Assembly: GCA_003641415.1 (NCBI GenBank) | Contig: QNAG01000031.1 | Coordinates: 1-16,198 of the forward strand | Source: Candidatus Zixiibacteriota bacterium | GTDB lineage: Bacteria > Zixibacteria > MSB-5A5 > GN15 > FEB-12 | Direction: 5' to 3' | DNA: 16,198 nucleotides | Made by a program: the position numbers and the translations under genes | Notes under the pieces: model-generated | Databases searched by the model: none | What the model saw: only the letters and a program-made list of their open reading frames with translations | What the model was told of the DNA's origin: nothing | In this document: positions 1 through 7,158 of the stretch, piece after piece | Layout of the letters: every line of letters begins with the position of its first letter | Numbering within the stretch: the first letter of the stretch is position 1

Positions 1-546
1 CATGATGGTTACATGATTATGTCTCTGATGCCCTTTCATCACCTGGGACGGGATAATGGAAGGCTAATGGTTATTAACCAGGAAACCCATGATGGGCAGA
101 TGGCAGTAGCCGAAGCCCGACAAATGTACCATGCCGATCTTAAATCAGCCCTGCTTATACCGATTGTTACCAAGGGAAAAGTTCACGGTATCATATCGAT
201 AGCCGACAGACGGCGGAGAGAACGTTTCCAGTACACTACCAATAATGTTCTTTTTGCCTCGTCAATAGCAGCGACTCTCGCTTTAGCTTCGACTTCCTAT
301 GAGTTGTCAGAAACTGTACCGGTTGAACAGGAACATCTTGAAAGAGAATCGAATGTGACAAACATGCGGAACTCCATCAAGTCATCGCTATCCGGTATTA
401 TCGGATCAGTTGAGATGATACGGTCACAGCAAACCACACCAGACGAAAAAATGAACCGCTATCTGTCACTAATAGATCGCTCAATTGGGAATATTCAATC
501 TGCAGTGGTTGACGACTCTCCAGAGACGGTAGAAATGGCGCTTTGA
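1..546 (+). CDS. GAF-domain protein with degenerate histidine-kinase-like C-terminus (5' truncated)
   Basis: The frame is open to the window edge, so the true start lies upstream; the first in-window ATG is at base 13. The visible part is the second half of a GAF sensory domain (segments such as SALLIPIVTKGKVHGIISIAD, then an alpha-helical end FASSIAATLALA), followed by a linker and a helix resembling a HisKA dimerisation helix (SIKSSLSGIIGSVEMI). Aligned to the usual H-E-L-R-x-P-L pattern, the phospho-accepting His is Asn (codon 370-372). No ATPase domain follows before the TGA at 544. It is therefore probably a sensor or partner without kinase activity, or a decayed kinase. It lies just upstream of, and in the same reading frame as, the intact hybrid kinase at 628, so the two may have formed one sensory locus. 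GAF assignment is good; the HisKA likeness is weaker. Confidence 0.7.
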   Translation, partial: HDGYMIMSLMPFHHLGRDNGRLMVINQETHDGQMAVAEARQMYHADLKSALLIPIVTKGKVHGIISIADRRRRERFQYTTNNVLFASSIAATLALASTSYELSETVPVEQEHLERESNVTNMRNSIKSSLSGIIGSVEMIRSQQTTPDEKMNRYLSLIDRSIGNIQSAVVDDSPETVEMAL

Positions 547-627
547 ATCTGGACGTAACTTTGAAATTAGCTGCATCAAATTGAAGAGCTGAATAAAAAA
601 TCGCTGACAACAATTGACGCAAGGTAA
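547..627 (+). other. Short gap with coding-like remnant between two sensor genes
   Basis: This 81-bp gap is not an obvious regulatory region. Frame 1 from 571 reads LHQIEELNKKSLTTIDAR and stops with TAA at 625-627, directly before the GTG at 628. The frame beginning at 540 reads ALNLDVTLKLAASN before stopping at 582. Two compensating indels, near 541-547 and 571-582, would extend the upstream protein to 627. This may be a decayed 3' end of the first gene or an assembly error. No clear promoter is visible. Confidence 0.35.
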
Positions 628-2790
628 GTGGGGGTTGAAGTTGATATGCACATGAATGTCTCGAGCAAACTGATAAATAAATACTACAGGGCAAGAGCCA
701 ACAGCAAATTCGCCGGAGTCGTTACCCAGATTGACGCATCAGTACAGATTATAGCTCGGATGCTTGATGCAGATTTCGTTGGGGCATTCTATTATGAGCG
801 TACAACCAGAAAACTAATCCCGATATCTTACCAACACGGACACCATCTTTCGATAAGAAATCTTGGAGCTCTGGCAGATTTCTGGGCTGACATTGATATC
901 GACAACCTGCCAGTTGAACCGGATATGATCGATTTTGATAATGAGAAATTCCGAGATACGTCAATTCAGGATCAGTTTGGAACCGAGAATAGTTTTGCCT
1001 GTTGTTATCGTTATCCGTACTATCTTGATGGAGGACTTCGACTGGTCTGCACCGCTTACTGGTATGAACATCCTGAACCGGTATCGCTGGAATTCCTCCA
1101 TCTTCTCGACTTAACTTGCAAGATCATCTCGGCGGCAATGACTGTTGCTGACGAATTAATGCAGGTTGAAAACTACTCTGTTAGACTGTCACAATTATTA
1201 CCCGTGTTTGAAATACCTTTGGATGATCTCCCCTATGAGGAACTACTTGACTTGGTTACCCAGCGCATAAATGACCTTGTTCCCGGAGCGGAGATACTCC
1301 TGATGCAGAGAGATTGCAACACTGGCACTTTTACACTGGAGAAACATCTCAACTGCGACCAACCATCGATTGAAGAAATCAAGATCCTTACTGAGCGCGT
1401 TAAGCCGTTGCTATGGCCGGACCTTCCCGATGATACTGTTAGATACAGATGTCGGGATATGGACCAGACAGAAGGTCCTAATTGGGCAGGGGCTGTTATG
1501 CTGGAGCTGGCTCCGGTTGAGAATATGCAATATGTTGTATTGGTTACTCCGCCTGAGGAAAACAAACTCAACACCAATGATCGCGAGCTGCTATCCGTAT
1601 TTGCAGTTTTCGCCCAAACTGTTCTGCGTAATGTCCTTCTGGTAAAACGTCTGGAAAAGACAAACCTTCTACTAGAGGAGTCATCCCAACGGTTAGCAGA
1701 GGTTGAAACCACAGCCGCTCTGGCTGACATGACCTCCGGCCTGGCGCACGATTTCAATAATATATTCGGCGGTCTTGTCGGACGGGTCCAACTGATGAAA
1801 TTGCGCACTCAGAATAAAACACAACTTGCAGAATTGGAAAAAATTGAACACCTGATAATGGAAGGTGCTGAGTCGGTTCGACGAATTCAGGAGTTCACTA
1901 CCTGCACTAAACTTAAGGAATTGCAGCCGGTAGATTTATGTCAAATGCTGGACGATGTAACTGAGAAAGAGAGAGTCCCCTGGCAGAAAGAAGCGGAAGA
2001 TCGGAGCGTTGAAGTTGTTATAAAGCGCTTGCTCGATCAGGCCGTAGTTATGGGTAACCACGATGATCTCATCGCAGTGATTGATAAACTGATTGATAAC
2101 GCTGTGGGGGTTTCTCCGAAAGGTTCCACTGTGAAGGTGGAACTGTCGGGTACCGAAGAGAACATTACTCTAACTGTCAGCGACGAAGGGCCGGGGATTC
2201 CCGAGGAATTACGAACCAGGATATTCTATCCCTTCTATACTACCAAGCAGGAACGGGGTGCTGGTTTGGGGCTGGCTGTGGTTTATGGCATCATTGGCCG
2301 CCATAGCGGTAAAGTCTGGGTAGAGTCACGCGAGTCCGGCGGAGCCGTATTCAAAGTGACCCTCAATAGAGCTGAAGGGAAAATACCCGATGTTACCCGG
2401 GAGCTTACAGACGAAAAAGGCTCTGACTGCCTGCGCATACTTGTCGTTGATGATGATACTGAAGTTCGTGAAGTACTTAAAGATACCCTTGCGATAGACG
2501 GACACGAACCGGTTGCGTGTAATGACGGATTTGCAGCTCTGGAGGAGATCGAAAAGCGGAAATTCGATATGATGATTACCGATCTCGGGATGCCGGGCAT
2601 GTCCGGTCTTGAACTTGCCGGGGCAGTGCATGAGCGGTTCCCCGATATGCCAATTGCGATGGTAACCGGCTGGGGAACACAACTAAACGAAGACGAAGTC
2701 GCACTCAATGGAATCAAATCTGTTCTTTCAAAACCTTTCCACCTGAAGGACATCAGAACACTGGTAAACAATCTGGCTGTGAAAGCCTAG
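628..2790 (+). CDS. Hybrid histidine kinase: two GAF-like regions, HisKA, HATPase, C-terminal receiver
   Basis: Predicted soluble sensor kinase of 720 aa (from GTG 628). Residues 25-175 and 185-340 look like two divergent GAF-type sensor regions. A short coiled coil (about 340-362) leads to the HisKA helix with phospho-acceptor H374 in LAHDFNN, the NtrB-like type of H box. The HATPase domain has an N box around N491, the G1 motif DEGPGIP (519-525), an F box near FYPFYTTK and the G2 motif GAGLGL (544-549). A receiver domain (603-718) has acidic residues D608-D610, phospho-acceptor D652, T680 and K702, so the full set is present. There are no transmembrane segments. The start is uncertain: GTG 628 directly follows an in-frame TAA and has poor SD spacing; ATG 646 has a G-rich stretch (630-634) about 11 nt upstream. 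Its partner regulator is not adjacent. The kinase and receiver assignments are secure; the signal is unknown. Confidence 0.93.
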   Translation: MGVEVDMHMNVSSKLINKYYRARANSKFAGVVTQIDASVQIIARMLDADFVGAFYYERTTRKLIPISYQHGHHLSIRNLGALADFWADIDIDNLPVEPDMIDFDNEKFRDTSIQDQFGTENSFACCYRYPYYLDGGLRLVCTAYWYEHPEPVSLEFLHLLDLTCKIISAAMTVADELMQVENYSVRLSQLLPVFEIPLDDLPYEELLDLVTQRINDLVPGAEILLMQRDCNTGTFTLEKHLNCDQPSIEEIKILTERVKPLLWPDLPDDTVRYRCRDMDQTEGPNWAGAVMLELAPVENMQYVVLVTPPEENKLNTNDRELLSVFAVFAQTVLRNVLLVKRLEKTNLLLEESSQRLAEVETTAALADMTSGLAHDFNNIFGGLVGRVQLMKLRTQNKTQLAELEKIEHLIMEGAESVRRIQEFTTCTKLKELQPVDLCQMLDDVTEKERVPWQKEAEDRSVEVVIKRLLDQAVVMGNHDDLIAVIDKLIDNAVGVSPKGSTVKVELSGTEENITLTVSDEGPGIPEELRTRIFYPFYTTKQERGAGLGLAVVYGIIGRHSGKVWVESRESGGAVFKVTLNRAEGKIPDVTRELTDEKGSDCLRILVVDDDTEVREVLKDTLAIDGHEPVACNDGFAALEEIEKRKFDMMITDLGMPGMSGLELAGAVHERFPDMPIAMVTGWGTQLNEDEVALNGIKSVLSKPFHLKDIRTLVNNLAVKA

Positions 2791-2810
2791 CCTTCTACAA
2801 TTTTCCAAAT

Positions 2811-2835
2811 AGCAGGCTCCTTCCATCATCCTGCT
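2811..2835. repeat. Inverted repeat after the hybrid kinase gene
   Basis: AGCAGG (2811-2816) and CCTGCT (2830-2835) form a perfect 6-bp stem with a 13-nt loop, 20 bp after the kinase stop codon. No T run follows, so it is at best a weak or factor-dependent terminator, or a 3' stabilising hairpin. Confidence 0.3.
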
Positions 2836-2863
2836 TGTCAGATCAGCGAAATAGATATAAATT
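2835..2863 (+). promoter_or_regulatory. Candidate promoter directly upstream of the DRG-like GTPase
   Basis: TTGTCA at 2835-2840 resembles a -35 box. AT-rich -10-like hexamers follow: TATAAA at 2856-2861 (15-nt spacer) or TAAATT at 2858-2863 (17-nt spacer). Transcription would begin at or within a few bases of the ATG at 2870. No Shine-Dalgarno sequence lies between, so a leaderless or near-leaderless transcript is possible. Confidence 0.35.
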
Positions 2864-2869
2864 ATATTT

Positions 2870-3865
2870 ATGCCGGCTAATCTGCCACCGCAGTACTATG
2901 AGCTTGAGAGAGAATTCCGAGCCGAAAAAGACCCGCGCGAAAAACTGCGCCTGGCTCAGGAACTCCTGCGCACGATGCCCAAACACAAGGGCACCAGTCA
3001 TCTTCAAGCTGACATGAAAACCAAAATCGCCAAGCTCCGGCGGGAGATTGAAGGCGGTGGAAGCAAACATGGGTCGAGGCAAGCAACAGCCCGGGATTTC
3101 ATTGAGAAAGAAGGCGCGGGACAAGCTATTCTTATCGGTCCGCCCAACAGCGGTAAATCATCATTGTTGGATTCGCTGACAGCGGCTAAACCACTCGTTG
3201 CCGACTTTCCTTACTCGACTCGTGAACCGCTTACAGGCATGATGATGTTCGAGACTGTCCAATTGCAGTTGATAGACACCCCACCGATATCATCGGAGTT
3301 GTACGAGAACTATATGTCAGGTTTGATTAGAAACACTGATATAGTGATATTGGTATGCGATTTGGAAGCGGCCAGTATGCTCGATGATATAAAATACATA
3401 GTGTCCAAACTCGAAGAGAAACGTATCATTCTTCAACCAGAAGTTATTGGAGAACTCGAAGATCCACGTTTTTGCTACAAGAAAACAATCCTGTGCGCCC
3501 ATAAAACGTACGAGGATGAGGATGGCGTCAAGCGCAAAAAGTTATCGGAGATGTTCCCGGGATATCCTATGGTGTCAACATCAATTATTGATGACGATAG
3601 TCTTGACGCTTTCCGAAAATGTTTTTTTGATGCTTTAGATATCATAAGGGTTTATACCAAATCAATCGGTAAGGAAGCCGATTACAAGGATCCCATTATT
3701 GTACCGGTAGGCAGCACAATTGAGGATGCTGCTTTAGTGTTACACAAGGACTTCGCAAGTAAATTAAAATTTGCTAAGATATGGGGACAGGGCAAATTCG
3801 ACGGTCAGAGGGTGCAATCCGATTTCGTGTTACAAGATGGCGATATTATCGAATTTCATATCTGA
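2870..3865 (+). CDS. DRG/Obg-family-like GTPase with C-terminal TGS domain and degenerate G4 motif
   Basis: A 331-aa cytoplasmic P-loop protein. A charged helical N-terminus (residues 8-62, ELEREFRAEKDPREKLRLAQ) precedes the G domain. G1 is GPPNSGKS (90-97), the G2 region is FPYSTREP (113-120), as in the Obg/DRG group, and G3 is DTPP (136-139). The usual NKxD (G4) position after strand TILCA reads HKTY (211-214), so both the Asn and the Asp that recognise guanine are missing. The C-terminus (about 274-331) is a TGS domain very like that of DRG proteins: GSTIEDAA, LHKDF, FAKIWGQ, QRV, and DGDIIEF at the end. DRG proteins act with ribosomes in eukaryotes and archaea; the role of bacterial relatives is poorly known. 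The ATG has no Shine-Dalgarno sequence. It is a single gene, convergent with the next one. Family assignment is firm; nucleotide specificity is open. Confidence 0.88.
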   Translation: MPANLPPQYYELEREFRAEKDPREKLRLAQELLRTMPKHKGTSHLQADMKTKIAKLRREIEGGGSKHGSRQATARDFIEKEGAGQAILIGPPNSGKSSLLDSLTAAKPLVADFPYSTREPLTGMMMFETVQLQLIDTPPISSELYENYMSGLIRNTDIVILVCDLEAASMLDDIKYIVSKLEEKRIILQPEVIGELEDPRFCYKKTILCAHKTYEDEDGVKRKKLSEMFPGYPMVSTSIIDDDSLDAFRKCFFDALDIIRVYTKSIGKEADYKDPIIVPVGSTIEDAALVLHKDFASKLKFAKIWGQGKFDGQRVQSDFVLQDGDIIEFHI

Positions 3866-3949
3866 ATATACATTGCCAGTGATTTACATGTTGTTCATCA
3901 CCTTGAAAAATAAAAAGCCGATTCCCAAAACTCAATGCCACACCATTTT

Positions 3950-6034
3950 TTAATAACTGGGTGGGCTGGCGGTGCCAAAAAGGAAATTCATATAGTAAAC
4001 AACATCGGTTATGTTGATTTGACCATCGCCGTTGGCATCAGCTCTTGATCCTTCACCAATAGGTGGTTCTCCACTGAGAGCAACGAAATTCATTAGTAAT
4101 TCCAGGTCCAGAATGTCAGGTACTCCGTTACCGTCGTAATCACCTTTGATGTATACTGAGCTGCAGTCATAGCTTAACAAAGCAGAGGAATATCCCCTTA
4201 AACCGGAAGCATCATTTGCCATGATGTGGAAATGATACCAGTTACCTTCGGTCAGACCGGTTGGAGTCCAAGTGATTGACCAGCCATCAGCGCCATTAAA
4301 ATCAACCCCTATTGTGGCTCGGCTCACTTCCCAGCTAAGCGGGATGACCGAGACCATTATATCAACCTGATGCCAGGAATCGTTGAGATAAAGACTACTC
4401 CACCCACCAATCTTTCGCATCGGAGCTTCATCCATCATTCCGGTAAGTGGGTTCGATATGCGAATCAGATAGGTTCCATCGGGTTGCTTCCAGTCAGTGA
4501 ATCCATCGACAACGACCCACTGTCCCGGTGTTCCTCCCAGACCCAGAAGGACACCCCGCTGGTAGTTTTCGACCCACCGGCGAAGAGTAAAATACTCGGG
4601 ATTGCGGAGGTAGTCGAACTTTGCGTCAACATCTTTATCACTAAAATAATCCTTAAGCCCTCTGATGAGGTCTTCATCGTAGGTGCCTATATTGACATCC
4701 GTATTCATATAAGCACTGGCCAGTCTGTTGGCCAGAGAATCTACTGTGAGGACATTGTAGCCTTCACTCATAAGATTTTGGTAGCCCCGGTCATACCAGA
4801 GTTTGGTAACTATAGCTGCCGCCAGTGGTGCATTGTAGTGAGGTCCGTGTGAGGATGGCCCGGCTGTTGGTATTCCTGCTGAGTAATTATTTTCCGCAAG
4901 AATTTGGAAAGCCTGAAAATATTGAACGTTTTCATCAGGGCACGAGAAGAGAAAATTCAGCGAAGAACAAAAACTATCGCCCATTTCAGGTGACACGATT
5001 CCGGGGACTGGCGGGGTCGGTTCTAAATAGACAGTGATGGTATCGTACACAACGCGTCCCAGTGTATCAAAAACTGCGGCTCGTAACGTACAAGGACTTT
5101 CGGTAAGTCCACCGAAGTCCCAGAATGTGCTAAAGCCATCACCAGCGCCAGTGTAGTTTAATCCATCTCTGAAGGCGGAGGTGCCATCCACATCCTGACC
5201 GATAGTTATCCAGTTAAGTCCCGATAAATATTCGAACTGGACATAATCTATTATCGGTGAATCTGAAATAGTTTGTGCCCACAGGGGAACATCACCATAG
5301 AGAGTATCATTATCCTGAGGGAAGAGAAAACTAATCTCGGGTAATGGTGCGCCATTACCCGGGATACCGGCAGCGTACAGAACCAATCTTCCCGGGAAAT
5401 TGTAAAATTGATTATCGGCCATATCTATCCAGCCAATGCTATCATCCCATATATTATAGGTGACACATGTCATCGGTATAGTATCAATAACAACTGCCGG
5501 ACTGTCGGCGGGATCGAAGATATTACTGATATAAAAACCGGCGAAGAATGGTCCGTTTACTGTAATTGGCGTATCCAGTGGAATCCAGATGTCATAAAGT
5601 CCGGTTTCAGGTACTTCAAGAGCATATTCGCTGGAGACTGTCAACAACTCGCCTGGAAAGGGGCAACCGGGAGTGCTAAGATCAACATCTTCCACATCCA
5701 CAGAAACGTTAAGCGGGGTGGCTCCGAAAAAGTACATGGGCATATTGATCTCTGTAACCGTAAAGGGGTAGGGGGAAGGACATGATGCGGCCGGATCGAG
5801 ATATCCCTTGTAAAGTTCGGCTCCTGTTACCCAACCGTCAATTCTGTAGTAGATACCGGCGTCATGACGAACAATACATGTGTCGGCTAAAATCAGAGAC
5901 GGACGAGCACGCAGTTCGGTTTTGTTCAGATCGCCAATTTTAACCAGTTTGGCTTGTCCCCTGGTTTCTGCTGATACCGAGGTAGCAACGAGCAATATTA
6001 CTATCAAACTAATGACGATCATATAACGTGACAT
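3950..6034 (-). CDS. Secreted dockerin-domain protein with Ig-like regions and C39-like pseudo-peptidase fold
   Basis: A 694-aa exported protein. Residues 1-22 form a signal peptide (hydrophobic core IVISLIVILLVATS, cleavage probably after SVSA). Residues 45-222 are a beta-rich region typical of secreted proteins; 232-337 look Ig-like. Residues 375-565 resemble a C39-like papain fold (helix APLAAAIVTKLWYDRGY, then GLKDYF, then GQWVVVDGF and ISNPL), but the positions expected for Cys, His and Asp are N401, Q505 and N528. The C-terminus carries two dockerin type I calcium loops: D632/D634/N636/D643 and D666/N668/D670/D677. Type I dockerins pair with cohesins; many uncultured bacteria use dockerin-like ends on exported proteins outside cellulosomes. 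The start is supported by the best SD in the window, AAGGAG with 7-nt spacing (6042-6047). It is monocistronic and divergent from lipA. Substrate or partner is unknown. Confidence 0.85.
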   Translation of the reverse strand: MSRYMIVISLIVILLVATSVSAETRGQAKLVKIGDLNKTELRARPSLILADTCIVRHDAGIYYRIDGWVTGAELYKGYLDPAASCPSPYPFTVTEINMPMYFFGATPLNVSVDVEDVDLSTPGCPFPGELLTVSSEYALEVPETGLYDIWIPLDTPITVNGPFFAGFYISNIFDPADSPAVVIDTIPMTCVTYNIWDDSIGWIDMADNQFYNFPGRLVLYAAGIPGNGAPLPEISFLFPQDNDTLYGDVPLWAQTISDSPIIDYVQFEYLSGLNWITIGQDVDGTSAFRDGLNYTGAGDGFSTFWDFGGLTESPCTLRAAVFDTLGRVVYDTITVYLEPTPPVPGIVSPEMGDSFCSSLNFLFSCPDENVQYFQAFQILAENNYSAGIPTAGPSSHGPHYNAPLAAAIVTKLWYDRGYQNLMSEGYNVLTVDSLANRLASAYMNTDVNIGTYDEDLIRGLKDYFSDKDVDAKFDYLRNPEYFTLRRWVENYQRGVLLGLGGTPGQWVVVDGFTDWKQPDGTYLIRISNPLTGMMDEAPMRKIGGWSSLYLNDSWHQVDIMVSVIPLSWEVSRATIGVDFNGADGWSITWTPTGLTEGNWYHFHIMANDASGLRGYSSALLSYDCSSVYIKGDYDGNGVPDILDLELLMNFVALSGEPPIGEGSRADANGDGQINITDVVYYMNFLFGTASPPSY

Positions 6035-6072
6035 CCTGTTTCTCCTTAGGCGTACTGATTCCAGGCTTTTCT

Positions 6073-6100
6073 TTGATTATCGAGCGTTTTGAAGTATACT
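6073..6100 (+). promoter_or_regulatory. Candidate lipA promoter overlapping a 10-bp palindrome
   Basis: TTGATT (6073-6078) and TATACT (6095-6100) are separated by 16 bp on the plus strand and resemble sigma-70 boxes. The -10 box lies within a perfect palindrome AAGTATACTT (6092-6101). The palindrome also offers TATACT on the minus strand, toward the dockerin gene, but without a convincing -35 box there. The palindrome could be an operator shared by both genes. Confidence 0.35.
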
Positions 6101-6133
6101 TGATCGAAAAATGAGCATTTTAACAAAGAACTG

Positions 6134-6142
6134 TGGTATAAA
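6134..6142 (+). promoter_or_regulatory. Candidate extended -10 promoter for lipA
   Basis: TGG followed by TATAAA (6137-6142) matches the extended -10 pattern TGnTATAAT with one mismatch. It lies 20 bp before the TTG start of lipA and would give a leader of about 13 nt. No good -35 box is present at 16-18 bp, which extended -10 promoters tolerate. It is an alternative to the promoter at 6073-6100. Confidence 0.35.
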
Positions 6143-6162
6143 ATCGACAGGTCAGTTTTATT

Positions 6163-7047
6163 TTGAATGGCGAATCTAAACATAAAAATGTATTAAGAAA
6201 ACCGGATTGGCTGCGTGTGCCCATTTTTGGAGGACAGCAATACGAGCATGTCAACCGAATCCTTAAAGACCTCGAGCTCAATACCGTGTGCCGTGAAGCG
6301 AAATGTCCTAACCGGGGAGAGTGCTTCAACCGCGGAACAGCAACCTTCCTGATTCTTGGATCCACCTGTACCAGGAACTGCCGTTTTTGCGATATCAAAC
6401 ACGGAAAACCGTCAGCTCCCGACTCAACTGAACCAGTACGAGTTGCGGAAGCAGCCCGACGGCTAAATCTCAAACATGTAGTTGTTACCTCTGTTACCCG
6501 CGACGATCTTGATGATGGAGGGGCACACCTGTTTGCCTCTACTGTCCGTGAAATTCGAAAAGTGATTCCAGAGGCCGGCGTAGAAATACTGACCCCAGAT
6601 TTCAGAGGTTCAACTGTTGCTCCGTGGACTATCATAGAGTGTCGCCCCGACATTTTTAATCATAATGTTGAAACTGTTCCTCGACTTTACTCAGAGGTTC
6701 GACCAGCGGCCGACTACAATCGTTCCCTCAATCTGCTGCGGTTTATTTATGACAAATCCGACATCATTACAAAATCTGGTCTTATGCTTGGCCTCGGAGA
6801 AACTCAGGAGGAATTGGTAACGGTATTTAATGACCTGGTTACCGCCGGTGTTTCTATTCTTACTCTTGGGCAATACCTGGCTCCTTCTCGAAATCATATT
6901 TCTGTAAAAAGGTATGTTTCCCCTAAGGAATTTTCCGATCTGAAACAACTTGCTATAGAAGCCGGTATTCCCAATGTCGTTTCCGGCCCTCTTGTCCGCT
7001 CTTCTTATAGGGCTGAGGAGTTCCTGTCTAAGTTGCATTCTGCCTGA
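6163..7047 (+). CDS. lipA: Lipoyl synthase (radical SAM)
   Basis: LipA inserts two sulfur atoms into octanoyl groups on lipoyl carrier domains (2-oxoacid dehydrogenases, glycine cleavage H protein), using S-adenosylmethionine and two 4Fe-4S clusters. Of 294 aa, the N-terminal KPDWLRVP is typical. Auxiliary-cluster cysteines are C43, C48 and C54 (CxxxxCxxxxxC). The radical SAM cysteines are C69, C73 and C76 (CTRNCRFC). The C-terminal RSSY (279-282) is the conserved serine-containing auxiliary-cluster motif. Length is normal for the family. The start is TTG: the only upstream in-frame alternatives before the stop at 6139 are not standard starts, and a later start would remove conserved residues. 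No lipB or lipoate ligase gene is nearby. Function is near certain. Confidence 0.97.
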   Translation: MNGESKHKNVLRKPDWLRVPIFGGQQYEHVNRILKDLELNTVCREAKCPNRGECFNRGTATFLILGSTCTRNCRFCDIKHGKPSAPDSTEPVRVAEAARRLNLKHVVVTSVTRDDLDDGGAHLFASTVREIRKVIPEAGVEILTPDFRGSTVAPWTIIECRPDIFNHNVETVPRLYSEVRPAADYNRSLNLLRFIYDKSDIITKSGLMLGLGETQEELVTVFNDLVTAGVSILTLGQYLAPSRNHISVKRYVSPKEFSDLKQLAIEAGIPNVVSGPLVRSSYRAEEFLSKLHSA

Positions 7048-7158
7048 GATCAATCTTTATACATTAAACGTTATGGTTATGGGCTGATTGTCAAGTTCAC
7101 CGATAACGAGGATAGGTAGATTTTAGGGGAGAAAAGAAATTGAGTTTCGAGGACACAG

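Noticed and set aside
1233..1808. 191-aa open frame on the minus strand
   Set aside because: It is antisense to the hybrid kinase, low-complexity (Ser/Arg rich) and resembles no known family; a shadow frame.
1..2790. One continuous gene fusing the first GAF protein with the hybrid kinase
   Set aside because: The two are in the same frame, but the frame holds several stops between 544 and 627, so a single protein is not supported.
3879..3901. GTGAT/ATCAC hairpin in the gap between the convergent GTPase and dockerin genes
   Set aside because: Only a 5-bp stem with a 13-nt loop and no T run on either strand, so not a credible terminator.
4370..4852. 160-aa open frame on the plus strand
   Set aside because: It is antisense to the dockerin gene, with no SD and no recognisable domain; the minus-strand protein has signal peptide and dockerin motifs.
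6120..6653. 177-aa open frame on the minus strand
   Set aside because: It runs opposite to the well-conserved lipA and has Arg/Ser-rich composition typical of a shadow frame.
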